DNA from: Alteromonas sp. BL110
Lineage (GTDB): Bacteria; Pseudomonadota; Gammaproteobacteria; Enterobacterales; Alteromonadaceae
Direction of reading: 5' to 3'
DNA length: 64,000 bases
NCBI RefSeq assembly: GCF_003443615.1
Contig: NZ_CP031967.1
Coordinates: forward strand, 1,736,001-1,800,000
How positions within the stretch are numbered: the first letter of the stretch is position 1; each line of letters opens with the position of its first letter. Positions 10,433-21,284 of this stretch are shown piece by piece. The notes under the pieces were generated by a model. The model saw only the letters and a program-made list of their open reading frames with translations, did no database searches and was not told the origin of the DNA. The position numbers and the translations under genes are program-made.

Positions 10433-11260
10433 ATGGATCGTATAACTGACAAAATTGCTAATCTTGCCAAAGCGCTTAAAAAAGATGTCGATCCCAATGG
10501 TGAGTACATCGACTACAAGACGCTGCGCAAGCAGTATGAAGCGAAAGCTAACGAAGAAGTGTCACAACTACAGCAGCGCAGTAAGAAAGCGCGTGTAGAA
10601 GCGATCCATGGCCGTTCTGACTTAAATCCGAAGTGGACGTTTGCCAACTTAGTGGAAGACAGTGACGATGTCATAGAAGCGGTTTCTATTGCGCAGTCGT
10701 TTATTGCGGCTCATGATGATCCAGCGTGGCGCCAAAGTGGCTCTCATATGATGATTTTCTATGGCGATTATGGTCGCGGTAAGTCACATATTGCAGGTGC
10801 TATTGCCCATCAACTTATCGAGCAATATGAGATTTCTGTGCTGTACCGTCAACTTTCGACTCTGCTCGAAATGCGCAACTTTTCCTTTGATTTCTCCGCT
10901 ACCGATAATGCTAGTCAGCGTTTTCGAGAAATAAACCAAGAGCTTTTAGACGTAGATCTGCTTATTTTAGATGAAGTCTGTGTGAACGAGTCTGCACTAA
11001 AGAAAAACGCACAGAGCTGGTTTGGGAACTTGCTGAGACAGCGCTTAGTAAATAAGAAAAACTGTATCTTAATCACTAATCACAACTTAGCTGAACTGGA
11101 AAATGCTCTTGGTCGTTATTGCTTCGAGTCCATAAAAGAATACGACACTTACAAGGTACGATTCCAAGGTCCTAGCCGCCGTGAAGGCCTAACTATCGAA
11201 CAAGAAGATATGCAAGGTTCTGTTGCACAGCCACGCTATCAACCTAACCAGGTGCGTTAA
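10433..11260 (+). CDS. dnaC: DnaC-like replicative helicase loader ATPase
   Basis: A 275-residue AAA+ protein. Walker A GDYGRGKSH is at residues 111-119, Walker B LLILDE near 176-181, and a sensor-1 stretch reads CILITNHNLAE. The N-terminal about 60 residues are charged and helical, as expected for the DnaB-binding region. DnaC delivers DnaB to oriC. The gene ends about 330 bp before the first GATC of oriC and points toward it. The classic DnaC P-loop usually has Gly-Thr-Gly-Lys; here it is Gly-Arg-Gly-Lys. Relatedness to phage and DnaI-type loaders could blur the exact name. Confidence 0.8.
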   Translation: MDRITDKIANLAKALKKDVDPNGEYIDYKTLRKQYEAKANEEVSQLQQRSKKARVEAIHGRSDLNPKWTFANLVEDSDDVIEAVSIAQSFIAAHDDPAWRQSGSHMMIFYGDYGRGKSHIAGAIAHQLIEQYEISVLYRQLSTLLEMRNFSFDFSATDNASQRFREINQELLDVDLLILDEVCVNESALKKNAQSWFGNLLRQRLVNKKNCILITNHNLAELENALGRYCFESIKEYDTYKVRFQGPSRREGLTIEQEDMQGSVAQPRYQPNQVR

Positions 11261-11594
11261 TAGCACCTGGTTTACACCCTTTCAATATATTACTTTTCTT
11301 CGCTTTCTCCTTTATAAACGCTTATTCACCTCTCAGTTTGCGCTATTAGAGAACGGATCAATTTGCCTGCTCAACACTCGTTTAACTAAGCGACCACTTT
11401 TACAATTCATAGATATGAATATCGATCCCATTAATTTATACGGTTGAGTCTTCTATATTCCTCAGATTTTGGTTTTAACTGCGACTATATTTTGTTCAGC
11501 ATTAATGTTTTTTTCTCGAAAAATAGCCTATCTTGAAAAAAATAATTTCGTTGTTGATAAAACAATGCACTTTTTTAGAAAAGCGCACAATTGC
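11261..11594. other. AT-rich spacer between dnaC and oriC
   Basis: No convincing gene. Runs such as the T-rich stretch around 11508-11520 and the A-rich stretch at 11535-11545 make it an easily melted flank of the origin. A short open frame at 11223-11447 overlaps the dnaC end, lacks family features and is not called. Confidence 0.4.
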
Positions 11595-12060
11595 GATCGG
11601 GCGATCTAATCACAGCTTTTCGAGAAGATCTCCTCCACAATAAGATCGCGCTATAACGCACGTAGTTACACGATCTTTAGATCATAATACATAAATAGCA
11701 AACATTTTATCCCCAGCTGGATCACATCTTGATCACCCCTGTGGATAGGATCCTACAAACCACTGTGTATAAGCTTTGATCCAAAAAAGAATAACTTTTC
11801 AAACAAATCAGGGTGTGGATAAAAAGGGTATTTATACACAAGTTTGAAGTAGGGTTATGGATCGGGGTTTCCCAATGTTGTTGATCGCGTAACTTGATGA
11901 TCTTTATGTTCTTTGATCGGTTACCCACAGATCTTGATGATCCTAATAAAAGTAAAAATAAACAGATCTAAAAGAGATCTTAAGATCTTATTATTCGATC
12001 ACGCGTTTTTAAAAACAGGTTTTGAGGAAAATTTAATCATTTTCTTTATGCAATAAGTCA
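11595..12060. other. oriC: Chromosomal replication origin oriC
   Basis: I count twenty GATC sites between 11595 and 12000, far above chance. DnaA-box matches are at 11707-11715, 11740-11748, 11764-11772, 11814-11822 (perfect TGTGGATAA), 11832-11840 and 11921-11929. The AT-rich unwinding element lies at about 11940-12060, on the mnmG side. On the minus strand it carries GATCT-containing 13-mer-like repeats, then TATTAGGATC, then a DnaA box. This resembles the E. coli oriC order read from gidA/mnmG. The spacing suggests bidirectional initiation by DnaA with SeqA/Dam control. Confidence 0.93.
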
Positions 12061-12090
12061 GATAAAATACGCGCCCTTTTTTCGACAGTG

Positions 12091-12119
12091 TTGACTTGAG
12101 AAAAATTAGTTTTTAATCG
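12091..12119 (+). promoter_or_regulatory. Possible mnmG promoter
   Basis: TTGACT (-35, 12091-12096), a 17-bp spacer, and a weak TAATCG (-10, 12114-12119), about 30 bp before the mnmG start. Transcription from here leads away from the AT-rich end of oriC. The weak -10 keeps confidence low. Confidence 0.4.
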
Positions 12120-12150
12120 GCTTATCGTAAGTTAATAGTGAGGTTTAACC

Positions 12151-14052
12151 ATGTTTTATGCTGAAGCATTTGATGTCATCGTAGTAGGTGGTGGACATGC
12201 AGGTACAGAGGCGGCACTTGCAGCTGCTCGCATGGGAGTGAATACGCTTTTGCTAACTCACAATATCGAAACGATCGGTCAGATGTCCTGTAACCCAGCA
12301 ATCGGCGGGATCGGAAAAGGACATCTTGTAAAAGAGATCGATGCGTTAGGTGGCGCAATGGCACTGGCGATCGACAAGGGTGGAATTCAATTTAGAACAT
12401 TGAATTCTTCAAAGGGTCCAGCGGTACGAGCAACACGTGCACAAGCTGACAGGACGCTTTATAAAAACGCCATTCGAGATATTGTTGAAAACCAAGAGAA
12501 CTTAACCTTGTTTCAACAAAGCGTTGACGATCTTATTGTTGAAAACGATCAGGTCTGCGGTGTGGTTACGCAAATGGGGCTGAAGTTTAAAGCTAAGTCT
12601 GTCGTACTCACAGTAGGCACCTTCCTCGGCGGCACGATTCACATAGGACTTGAAAACTATCGCGGCGGTCGTGCAGGCGATCCACCGTCTATCGCACTTG
12701 CAGATAGACTACGTGCGCTCCCTTTTCGCGTTGAACGTTTAAAAACGGGGACCCCAGCACGGCTTGATGCGCGTTCGTTAGACTTTTCTGTGATGCAACC
12801 TCAGCCGGGTGATAATCCAACACCGGTATTCTCGTTTATGGGTGACAGAACCATGCACCCTACGCAGATCCCTTGTTACATCACACATACTAACGAAAAA
12901 ACCCATGATATCATTCGCGGGGGCTTAGACCGCTCGCCAATGTTCACCGGCGTTATCGAAGGTATTGGGCCTCGTTACTGCCCGAGTATTGAAGATAAGA
13001 TAACCCGTTTTGCTGACAAGACCTCGCACCAAATTTTTGTTGAGCCAGAGGGCTTAAACAGCATTGAAGTTTATCCTAATGGTATATCTACAAGCTTGCC
13101 TTTTGACGTGCAAATGAACCTTGTTCGTTCGATCAAAGGTTTTGAAAACGCACATATTGTTCGCCCTGGTTATGCTATTGAGTACGACTTCTTTGATCCA
13201 AGGGATTTGAGACAAACGCTAGAAACCAAATTTATTAAGGGCTTGTTCTTTGCTGGCCAGATCAATGGTACTACTGGTTACGAAGAAGCGGGCGCACAAG
13301 GCTTAGTAGCTGGCGCGAATGCGGCACTACAGGTTCAAGAGAAGGATCCACTGACTTTACGTCGTGATCAAGCGTACATGGGCGTACTTATTGACGATTT
13401 AGCGACAATGGGTACGAAAGAGCCATACCGCATGTTCACTAGCCGTGCTGAATACAGACTGCTGCTTCGTGAAGATAATGCCGATAGTCGTCTAACCGCG
13501 ATGGGCCGCGAGATTGGTCTTGTTGACGATGCGCGCTGGGCGAAATTTAACGACAAGATGGAAGCGGTCGAAAGCGAACTACAGCGCCTTCGCGGACAGT
13601 GGATCCATCCTGATCATGCAGCTACACCTGAACTCAATCCTATGTTAAAAAATCCGGTGAGCCGCGAGCATTCTCTTGAAGAACTGATACGCCGACCTGA
13701 AATGACTTATAGTCAGTTAATGGAAATTGAGAGCATAGGTCCGGGCCTTGAAGATCCGATAGCGGCAGAGCAAGTTGAAATTCAAATTAAGTACGCTGGC
13801 TACATTGCCCGTCAAATGGATGAGATTGCGAAAACGCAGCGACACGAAAATACATTGTTGCCGGTTGATATGGACTTCAGCAAGATTTCTGGCCTGTCGA
13901 ACGAGGTTGTTGCCAAACTAACGGAAGCTAGACCAGAAACAATCGGTAAAGCGTCGCGCATTTCGGGCATTACCCCGGCGGCTATTTCTTTACTGCTGGT
14001 TTATCTTAAAAAACACGGCATGTTACGTAAGCAAGAGAAAATTAGCGCGTAA
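12151..14052 (+). CDS. mnmG: tRNA uridine-5-carboxymethylaminomethyl modification enzyme MnmG (GidA)
   Basis: A 633-residue FAD protein, partner of MnmE in wobble-uridine modification. The dinucleotide-binding [10 protein letters not shown] is at residues 13-22. GidA signatures [20 protein letters not shown] and DGKGP-like [13 protein letters not shown] are present, and [15 protein letters not shown] occurs mid-protein. Length is typical (about 630). It is the classical right-hand neighbour of gammaproteobacterial oriC. The start is ATG at 12151 with GAGGTTTAACC upstream. Its 5' coding region is also rich in GATC, which may extend SeqA binding. Confidence 0.98.
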   Translation: MFYAEAFDVIVVGGGHAGTEAALAAARMGVNTLLLTHNIETIGQMSCNPAIGGIGKGHLVKEIDALGGAMALAIDKGGIQFRTLNSSKGPAVRATRAQADRTLYKNAIRDIVENQENLTLFQQSVDDLIVENDQVCGVVTQMGLKFKAKSVVLTVGTFLGGTIHIGLENYRGGRAGDPPSIALADRLRALPFRVERLKTGTPARLDARSLDFSVMQPQPGDNPTPVFSFMGDRTMHPTQIPCYITHTNEKTHDIIRGGLDRSPMFTGVIEGIGPRYCPSIEDKITRFADKTSHQIFVEPEGLNSIEVYPNGISTSLPFDVQMNLVRSIKGFENAHIVRPGYAIEYDFFDPRDLRQTLETKFIKGLFFAGQINGTTGYEEAGAQGLVAGANAALQVQEKDPLTLRRDQAYMGVLIDDLATMGTKEPYRMFTSRAEYRLLLREDNADSRLTAMGREIGLVDDARWAKFNDKMEAVESELQRLRGQWIHPDHAATPELNPMLKNPVSREHSLEELIRRPEMTYSQLMEIESIGPGLEDPIAAEQVEIQIKYAGYIARQMDEIAKTQRHENTLLPVDMDFSKISGLSNEVVAKLTEARPETIGKASRISGITPAAISLLLVYLKKHGMLRKQEKISA

Positions 14053-14368
14053 AACACGCGCTTAACTCATCAGGCTACTCGCAGCGCTTAGTTTTTCCTA
14101 TTTATTCGCGTATTATGCTAATCATAATTGCCTAACTATGTGAAAACTAGAAAAACTAGGCGCTTACCATACAGTTCTATTGTTCCTTTTCACTAGCGTC
14201 GTGCGGCTTCTACTAAAAGTACATTTGATTTGTACGTGAAGAAGTTGCGTTGGTTAACGATGGCAAAAAGTGTGACAAATGCATAAAACAAATTACGGTT
14301 CGCCGCTAATGTTTATGCTAAAGACTGAGTTAAGTTAAAAACTTCAACGCGAACAGAAAGATTTTTTA
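14053..14368. other. Gap between mnmG and rsmG
   Basis: A 316-bp spacer. It holds a short inverted repeat GTACA...TGTAC at 14219-14235 and a CTAG-A5-CTAG repeat near 14147. I found no terminator with a U-tract and no strong promoter. No gene is supported here. Confidence 0.35.
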
Positions 14369-15004
14369 ATGACGATACAGCAAGAATTGCGCACCATTTT
14401 GGTTTCTGGACTTGATGCTCTTTCACTTGATTTGAGTGACAAGCAACAGCAGCAGTTAGTTGACTATGTGATGCTTATGGATAAATGGAATAAGGCGTAC
14501 AACCTTACTTCTGTGCGCGACCCTAAGCAAATGATGGTCAAACACATTCTGGACTCGTTAGCGATTGTCCCCTTTCTTGATGGCGACAATATCATTGATG
14601 TTGGTACAGGGCCTGGCCTTCCTGGTATGCCGTTGGCTATTGCGTTCCCAGATAAATCTTTTACGCTGCTTGACTCACTAGGCAAACGCGTACGATTTAT
14701 GACGCAATGTGTGCACACGCTTGGATTAACTAATGTAACTCCAGTGCAAAGCCGCGTCGAACAGCACAATGGCGAGACGCCCTACGATATTGTTTTAAGC
14801 CGAGCTTTCGCTTCGCTAAAAGATATGTTGCACTGGTGTCAGCATCTGGTAGATTCTGAAGGTCAATTTTTGGCGCTTAAGGGTCAGTTTCCAAAAGATG
14901 AGATAGAAGAAGTAAGTAATTACTTCCATGTGAGTAAAACGGAAAACCTCACTGTGCCAAATTTAGTAGGCGAACGACATCTGGTTTGGCTAAAAAAGAA
15001 ATAG
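14369..15004 (+). CDS. rsmG: 16S rRNA (guanine-527-N7)-methyltransferase RsmG (GidB)
   Basis: A 211-residue class I SAM methyltransferase that makes m7G527 in 16S rRNA; loss causes low-level streptomycin resistance in other bacteria. The family start segment [20 protein letters not shown] precedes the SAM motif [16 protein letters not shown], and [11 protein letters not shown] is also conserved. It lies between mnmG and parA as in most proteobacteria. Length is normal. Confidence 0.97.
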   Translation: MTIQQELRTILVSGLDALSLDLSDKQQQQLVDYVMLMDKWNKAYNLTSVRDPKQMMVKHILDSLAIVPFLDGDNIIDVGTGPGLPGMPLAIAFPDKSFTLLDSLGKRVRFMTQCVHTLGLTNVTPVQSRVEQHNGETPYDIVLSRAFASLKDMLHWCQHLVDSEGQFLALKGQFPKDEIEEVSNYFHVSKTENLTVPNLVGERHLVWLKKK

Positions 15005-15039
15005 CCGAAAAATAGAAATAGACGAGAACAGGATCTAAC

Positions 15040-15834
15040 GTGGCTAAGGTAATCGCGATCGCGAATCAGAAAGGTGGTGTTGGAAAGACAACCACTGCAG
15101 TTAACGTGGCAGCGTCAATGGCAGCAACCAAACGTAAGGTGTTGCTGATTGATCTCGATCCACAGGGTAATGCGACCATGGGCAGCGGCGTTGATAAATA
15201 CGACGTTGAATCTACGGCGTTTGAGTTGTTGATTGAAGAAAAGCCAATTAACGATGTTATCGTTAAAGCGACAAGCGGCAAGTATGACCTTATCGCCGCT
15301 AACGGTGATGTTACCGCAGCAGAAATTAAGCTGATGGAAATGTTTGCCCGTGAAGTACGGCTTCGTAATGCGTTAAAGCCAGTTATGGACTATTACGATT
15401 TTGTCTTTATCGACTGCCCGCCGTCACTTAACCAGTTAACCGTGAACGCCTTAGCTGCAGCTGATTCGGTAATGGTTCCGATGCAGTGCGAATACTATGC
15501 ACTTGAAGGTCTTACTGCTCTTATGGATACCATTCAAAAATTGGCGTCAGTGGTGAATCCTGAATTGAAGATTGAAGGCGTATTGCGTACTATGTACGAC
15601 CCGCGCAACCGCCTTGCTAACGACGTTTCAGAACAGTTGAAGCGCCATTTTGGTGAACAGGTTTATCGTACGGTTATTCCGCGCAATGTTCGCCTAGCTG
15701 AAGCGCCAAGCTTCGGCACGCCAGCGATGTACTATGATAAGTCATCGACAGGTGCTAAAGCCTACCTAGCATTGGCCGGTGAAATACTGCGCCGTAGGGA
15801 CAAAACATCGCCTAAACAGGCAAAAGCTAGTTAA
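15040..15834 (+). CDS. parA: Chromosome-partitioning ATPase ParA (Soj)
   Basis: A 264-residue deviant Walker-type ATPase. The N-terminal AIANQKGGVGKTTT has the signature Lys plus P-loop at residues 11-18, and the Walker B region reads DFVFIDCPPSLNQL. It forms a nucleoid-bound gradient that moves ParB-parS complexes. The start is GTG at 15040, with AACAGGATCTAAC upstream. It is 44 bp before parB, with which it forms the parAB operon acting on the two parS sites in recF. Confidence 0.97.
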   Translation: MAKVIAIANQKGGVGKTTTAVNVAASMAATKRKVLLIDLDPQGNATMGSGVDKYDVESTAFELLIEEKPINDVIVKATSGKYDLIAANGDVTAAEIKLMEMFAREVRLRNALKPVMDYYDFVFIDCPPSLNQLTVNALAAADSVMVPMQCEYYALEGLTALMDTIQKLASVVNPELKIEGVLRTMYDPRNRLANDVSEQLKRHFGEQVYRTVIPRNVRLAEAPSFGTPAMYYDKSSTGAKAYLALAGEILRRRDKTSPKQAKAS

Positions 15835-15878
15835 ACACAATAAGCTGAATACCATCAGCACATGCCATAGAGGACACT

Positions 15879-16757
15879 ATGTCAGCACGTAAAAGAGGCC
15901 TTGGCCGCGGTTTAGATGCGCTACTCGCAACCAGCCAATCATCTGCTCAAAAAGAACAAGATGCCGCCGAGGTAAATTCAACCAACGGTGAGTTAAGCAA
16001 GCTCCCTATTGAATACTTAGTGCCGGGCAAGTATCAGCCTCGTAAAGACATGTCGCCTGAGGCATTAGAAGAGTTGGCCTCTTCAATTCGAGCACAAGGT
16101 ATTATACAGCCTATTGTTGTGAGAAAGGTCGATGAACACCGTTATGAGATTATCGCCGGTGAACGTCGCTGGCGAGCTTCGCAGCTAGCACAACTAGACG
16201 AAGTGCCGTGCTTAGTCAAAAACGTACCTGATGAAGCGGCGGTTGCCATAGCCCTTATCGAGAATATTCAGCGTGAAGACCTTAACGCAATGGAAGAGGC
16301 TCAGGCGCTAGACCGCTTGATGAGCGAATTCGCGTTAACTCATCAAGAAGTGGCCGAAGCGGTAGGAAAATCTCGTACAACTGTCACTAATCTGCTTCGT
16401 TTAAACAATCTAAACGACGATGTAAAACTGCTGGTTGAGCATGGCGATATTGAAATGGGTCATGCCCGGGCGCTTTTAGCTTTAGAAGGTGAAACCCAGT
16501 CAGAAACAGCGCAAGTGGTATCGGGCAAAGGCCTTACCGTACGTGACACCGAAAAGCTTGTGAAAAAGCTTTTAGAGCCTGCAAAGCCTAAGCCTGAGAA
16601 GAAAGTTGATCCTGATGTTCAAAATCTTATGACTCGACTTTCAGAAAATTTAGGTACGCCTGTGGTTATCGACCATAACGCTAAAGGCAAAGGTAAGCTC
16701 ACGATAAGTTTTAGCGACCTTGAACAATTAGACGGAATTATCTCTAAGATTCAATAG
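15879..16757 (+). CDS. parB: Chromosome-partitioning protein ParB (Spo0J)
   Basis: A 292-residue ParB with the family opening KRGLGRGLDALL. The CTP-binding N-domain has GERRWRASQLA and ENIQREDLNAMEEA. The helix-turn-helix (THQEVAEAVGKSRTTVTNLLRL) binds parS, and a C-terminal dimerisation segment ends LEQLDGIISKIQ. It loads at TGTTCCACGTGAAACA sites (220-235, 850-865) and slides as a CTP clamp. It directly follows parA. Confidence 0.97.
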   Translation: MSARKRGLGRGLDALLATSQSSAQKEQDAAEVNSTNGELSKLPIEYLVPGKYQPRKDMSPEALEELASSIRAQGIIQPIVVRKVDEHRYEIIAGERRWRASQLAQLDEVPCLVKNVPDEAAVAIALIENIQREDLNAMEEAQALDRLMSEFALTHQEVAEAVGKSRTTVTNLLRLNNLNDDVKLLVEHGDIEMGHARALLALEGETQSETAQVVSGKGLTVRDTEKLVKKLLEPAKPKPEKKVDPDVQNLMTRLSENLGTPVVIDHNAKGKGKLTISFSDLEQLDGIISKIQ

Positions 16758-16894
16758 GTTAAGTTGATAAAAACCGAAGTAATTCCCTTGCCTACCCGCA
16801 ATTGAAATGCTGTCCAATACTACTAGCGGACACTCTCCTTTCCGGTTATAGCAATAGAAAATTTTCAGAATAACTTTCAAAAAGCGATGTACTG

Positions 16895-16922
16895 TTGAAA
16901 ATTGTCGGTAAAACAGTATACT
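16895..16922 (+). promoter_or_regulatory. Probable atp operon promoter
   Basis: TTGAAA (16895-16900), a 16-bp spacer, and TATACT (16917-16922). It lies only 20 bp before the atpI GTG, in the 185-bp parB-atpI gap. It is the best match in that gap. Confidence 0.6.
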
Positions 16923-16942
16923 TCTGACGCTTTTTGTAAGAC

Positions 16943-17350
16943 GTGAACAAGCTGCGGGTAAAAGTGACGAACAAGTTAGCAAAACGCGGGCTAGACCTCG
17001 CTAAAAAAGGGCTACTTTTTCAGGTTGTCACGGCACTGCTCGTTACAGTCATTGCTGGCGCCTCTGGGGGAGCTCATTCAGCTGTATCAGCAGCGGCAGG
17101 TGCAGTGACTAGCATTTTGCCTAATATCGCGTTTGCGGCGTTTGCGTTTCGTTACGCAGGGGCAAGTAAAAACCAACTTGTTGCACGGAGTTTTAGCCAA
17201 GGCTCGAAATTGAAGCTGGCATTGACAATTATTTTATTTGTAATTGCTTTTAAAGGTTTAAACGCCGCGCCATTAGAAATCTTTCTGGCGTTTGTGATTA
17301 CAACGGCTAGCCACGGTCTAGCCATGTTTCATTACGGTACGAAACAATAA
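16943..17350 (+). CDS. atpI: ATP synthase accessory protein AtpI
   Basis: A 135-residue membrane protein with about four hydrophobic segments (for example GLLFQVVTALLVTVIAG and LALTIILFVIAFKGLNAAPL). It ends in ASHGLAMFHYG, consistent with the AtpI/UncI family, which assists assembly of the c-ring. The start is GTG at 16943. It is the first gene of the atpIBEFHAGDC operon. The sequence is weakly conserved in this family, so the name rests partly on position. Confidence 0.85.
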   Translation: MNKLRVKVTNKLAKRGLDLAKKGLLFQVVTALLVTVIAGASGGAHSAVSAAAGAVTSILPNIAFAAFAFRYAGASKNQLVARSFSQGSKLKLALTIILFVIAFKGLNAAPLEIFLAFVITTASHGLAMFHYGTKQ

Positions 17351-17448
17351 AGACAACGCAAGGCGTTGCGATAACGAAAACCATATATTCGACCGAACGA
17401 AACACAAGAACCAGTCACCAAATTTTTACACTTTACAACTTGGGTTAA

Positions 17449-18285
<837 letters not shown>

Positions 18286-18294
18286 GAATTAACG

Positions 18295-18327
18295 GGTACC
18301 GGGAATACGTTTGTCGGTACCGTTTTT
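18295..18327 (+). terminator. Intercistronic hairpin with U-tract between atpB and atpE
   Basis: GGTACCG (18295-18301) pairs with CGGTACC (18315-18321), then GTTTTT. It may be a partial terminator, an mRNA-processing stop or a stabiliser that helps set the high atpE output; the c-subunit is needed in about ten copies. The function is inferred. Confidence 0.55.
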
Positions 18328-18369
18328 AACCGAGTTTTATTTTAAACATTAACCTTAACTAAACTTTAA

Positions 18370-18615
<246 letters not shown>

Positions 18616-18652
18616 TTCATACTCTAGCGAACTTTTATGAGGAGAGGCGATA

Positions 18653-19123
18653 GTGAATATTAACGCCACTTTTATTGGTCAATTAATCGCCTTCGCTGTG
18701 TTCGTGGTGTTCTGCATGAAATATGTATGGCCGCCGCTAATCGCAGCGATTGAAGAACGTCAGAAGAAGATTGCCGATGGCCTTGAAGCTTCTGAACGTG
18801 CAGAGAAAGACCTAGAGCTAGCTCAAGCGAAAGCAACTGAGCAGCTTAAAGATGCGAAAGCGCAAGCAGCTGAAATTATCGAGCAGGCTAAAAAGCGTGC
18901 CAACCAATTGGTTGACGATGAAACGCAAAAAGGCCATGCGGAACGCGAAAAAATTATCGCTTCTGGTTATGCCGAGATTGAAGCTGAACGCAATCGTGCC
19001 AAAGAAGATTTGCGCAAGCAGGTTTCTGCTCTTGCAGTAGCTGGCGCACAGCAAATCTTACAACGTGAAATCGATGCTAACGCACAAAACGACATTGTTG
19101 AAAAACTTGTCGCTGAGCTTTAA
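18653..19123 (+). CDS. atpF: ATP synthase F0 subunit b
   Basis: A 156-residue subunit with one N-terminal membrane helix ([19 protein letters not shown]). A long charged coiled coil ([20 protein letters not shown]...) forms the peripheral stalk. The start is GTG at 18653, with a strong GAGGAGAGGCG upstream, giving the usual [14 protein letters not shown] start. Confidence 0.97.
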   Translation: MNINATFIGQLIAFAVFVVFCMKYVWPPLIAAIEERQKKIADGLEASERAEKDLELAQAKATEQLKDAKAQAAEIIEQAKKRANQLVDDETQKGHAEREKIIASGYAEIEAERNRAKEDLRKQVSALAVAGAQQILQREIDANAQNDIVEKLVAEL

Positions 19124-19137
19124 TTGGGAGATGAGCC

Positions 19138-19671
19138 ATGTCTGAATTGACTACTGTTGCTCGTCCTTATGCTAAAGCTGCTTTCGATTTTGCTGTCGAG
19201 AAAAATGCCGTTGCAAAATGGCAAGAAATGCTCACCTTCGCAGGTGAAGTAGCAGTAAATGAAGATATGCACCAGTTGCTAACTGGTGCTATCGCCGCTG
19301 ATACACTAGCCGACATTTTTAATAATGTGTGTGGTGAGCAACTCGACGAACACGGTCAAAACCTAGTAAAGGTTCTGGCTGAGAATAAACGTTTAGCCGC
19401 GTTGCCTGAAATTTCTACTTTGTTTGATGCGTTTAAAGCAGATTACGATAAAGAAGTAGAAGTGGACGTAACCTCAGCATCTACGCTGACTGATGCCCAA
19501 ACAAATGAATTGGTAGCATCTTTGGAAAAACGTTTGGCACGTAAAGTGAAGCTTAATTGTAACGTGGACCCTGCCCTGATCGCTGGAATGGTAATAAATG
19601 CCGGTGATACAGTAATTGATGGTTCCGTAAAGTCGAAATTGAACCGTCTAGCAGACGCGTTGCAAGCATAA
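19138..19671 (+). CDS. atpH: ATP synthase F1 subunit delta
   Basis: A 177-residue protein with the family start [14 protein letters not shown] and the C-terminal signature [19 protein letters not shown]. It links F1 to the b stalk. It is 14 bp after atpF and 13 bp before atpA. Confidence 0.97.
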   Translation: MSELTTVARPYAKAAFDFAVEKNAVAKWQEMLTFAGEVAVNEDMHQLLTGAIAADTLADIFNNVCGEQLDEHGQNLVKVLAENKRLAALPEISTLFDAFKADYDKEVEVDVTSASTLTDAQTNELVASLEKRLARKVKLNCNVDPALIAGMVINAGDTVIDGSVKSKLNRLADALQA

Positions 19672-19684
19672 CGGGGATAAGAGC

Positions 19685-21226
19685 ATGCAACTTAATTCCA
19701 CTGAAATTGCTGAACTGATCAAGAAAAGAATTGAACAGTTCAATGTAAGCAGTGAAGCACGTAATGAAGGTACTATCGTCGCAGTAACTGACGGTATTAT
19801 CCGCATTCATGGCCTTGCAGATGTAATGCAGGGTGAAATGATTGAGCTTCCTGGAAGCCGTTACGCAATTGCACTAAACCTTGAGCGAGACTCTGTAGGT
19901 GCAGTTGTTATGGGTCCTTATGCGGACCTGAAAGAAGGCGATAAAGTACAATCTACTGGCCGTATTCTTGAAGTACCAGTAGGTACCGCACTTCTTGGTC
20001 GTGTTGTAAACACACTAGGTGAACCTATTGATGGTAAAGGCGCAATTGACGCGGCTGGTTTCGAGCCAGTTGAAAAAATTGCACCTGGCGTAATTGAACG
20101 TCAATCAGTAGACCAGCCAGTACAAACTGGTTATAAGTCAGTTGATGCCATGATCCCAGTAGGTCGTGGTCAGCGTGAGCTTATCATCGGTGACCGTCAG
20201 TGTGGTAAAACAGCAATGGCTGTTGACGCTATCATCAACCAAAAAGGTACAGGCATTAAGTGTGTGTACGTAGCGGTTGGTCAGAAAGCGTCTACTATCG
20301 CTAACGTAGTACGTAAACTAGAAGAGCACGGTGCCCTTGACCACACTATCGTGGTAGCAGCATCTGCTTCTGAGTCTGCAGCGCTTCAATACCTAGCGCC
20401 TTACTCTGGTTGTACTATGGGTGAATACTTCCGTGACCGCGGTGAAGATGCGCTAATCGTATATGATGATTTGTCTAAGCAAGCTGTTGCTTACCGTCAA
20501 ATCTCACTACTACTTAAGCGTCCACCAGGCCGTGAAGCTTACCCAGGTGACGTATTCTACCTTCACTCACGTCTACTAGAACGTGCTGCACGTGTAAACG
20601 AGCAATACGTTGAGCGTTACACTAATGGTGAAGTGAAAGGTAAGACTGGTTCATTGACTGCGCTTCCTATTATCGAAACGCAAGCTGGTGACGTATCTGC
20701 ATTCGTACCAACTAACGTAATCTCAATTACCGATGGTCAGATTTTCCTAGAAACTGACTTGTTTAACGCAGGTATCCGTCCAGCGGTTAACGCTGGTATC
20801 TCGGTATCTCGTGTTGGTGGTGCTGCACAGACTAAAATCATCAAGAAATTGGGTGGCGGTATCCGTCTAGCTCTAGCTCAGTATCGTGAACTTGCGGCGT
20901 TCTCGCAGTTTGCTTCTGACCTTGATGATGCAACTCGTGAGCAACTTGAGCACGGTGAGCGCGTAACTGAGCTAATGAAGCAGAAGCAGTACGCTCCACT
21001 ATCAATTGCTAACATGGGTGTATCTCTGTTCGCGGTAGAAAAAGGTTTCCTTAAGGGTATCGAGCTTAACAAAATCCTAGATTTTGAAGCCGCTCTTCAC
21101 TCTTACATGAACAGCGAACACGCTGACCTTATGAAGACTATCAACGAATCAGGTAACTACAACGACGAGATTGCCTCTAAGTTGAACGACGCTTTAACAA
21201 ACTTTAAAGCGACACAAACTTGGTAA
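19685..21226 (+). CDS. atpA: ATP synthase F1 subunit alpha
   Basis: A 513-residue non-catalytic nucleotide-binding subunit of exactly the usual length. Its P-loop is GDRQCGKTA, in which the more common Thr of GDRQTGKT is Cys. The Arg-finger region [14 protein letters not shown] is intact. It begins [19 protein letters not shown]. Confidence 0.98.
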   Translation: MQLNSTEIAELIKKRIEQFNVSSEARNEGTIVAVTDGIIRIHGLADVMQGEMIELPGSRYAIALNLERDSVGAVVMGPYADLKEGDKVQSTGRILEVPVGTALLGRVVNTLGEPIDGKGAIDAAGFEPVEKIAPGVIERQSVDQPVQTGYKSVDAMIPVGRGQRELIIGDRQCGKTAMAVDAIINQKGTGIKCVYVAVGQKASTIANVVRKLEEHGALDHTIVVAASASESAALQYLAPYSGCTMGEYFRDRGEDALIVYDDLSKQAVAYRQISLLLKRPPGREAYPGDVFYLHSRLLERAARVNEQYVERYTNGEVKGKTGSLTALPIIETQAGDVSAFVPTNVISITDGQIFLETDLFNAGIRPAVNAGISVSRVGGAAQTKIIKKLGGGIRLALAQYRELAAFSQFASDLDDATREQLEHGERVTELMKQKQYAPLSIANMGVSLFAVEKGFLKGIELNKILDFEAALHSYMNSEHADLMKTINESGNYNDEIASKLNDALTNFKATQTW

Positions 21227-21234
21227 TCAATGGT

Positions 21235-21254
21235 GCTGGTGTTTAACCACCAGC
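21235..21254 (+). repeat. Intercistronic hairpin between atpA and atpG
   Basis: GCTGGTG (21235-21241) and CACCAGC (21248-21254) form a perfect 7-bp stem with a 6-base loop in the 58-bp gap. There is no U-tract, so an RNA stability or processing role is more likely than termination. Confidence 0.5.
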
Positions 21255-21284
21255 GCAATTCGTTGAGTAATCGGAGAGATAGTC

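Noticed and set aside
11223..11447. Open frame of 74 codons overlapping the dnaC end and the oriC flank
   Set aside because: It lies in non-coding AT-rich sequence, has no family features, and overlaps a real gene.
11722..11928. Minus-strand frame of 68 codons inside oriC
   Set aside because: It covers DnaA boxes and dense GATC sites; its composition is that of the origin, with no ribosome site.
16728..16982. Minus-strand frame across the parB-atpI gap
   Set aside because: It lies over the atp promoter region and the parB and atpI ends, with no family features.
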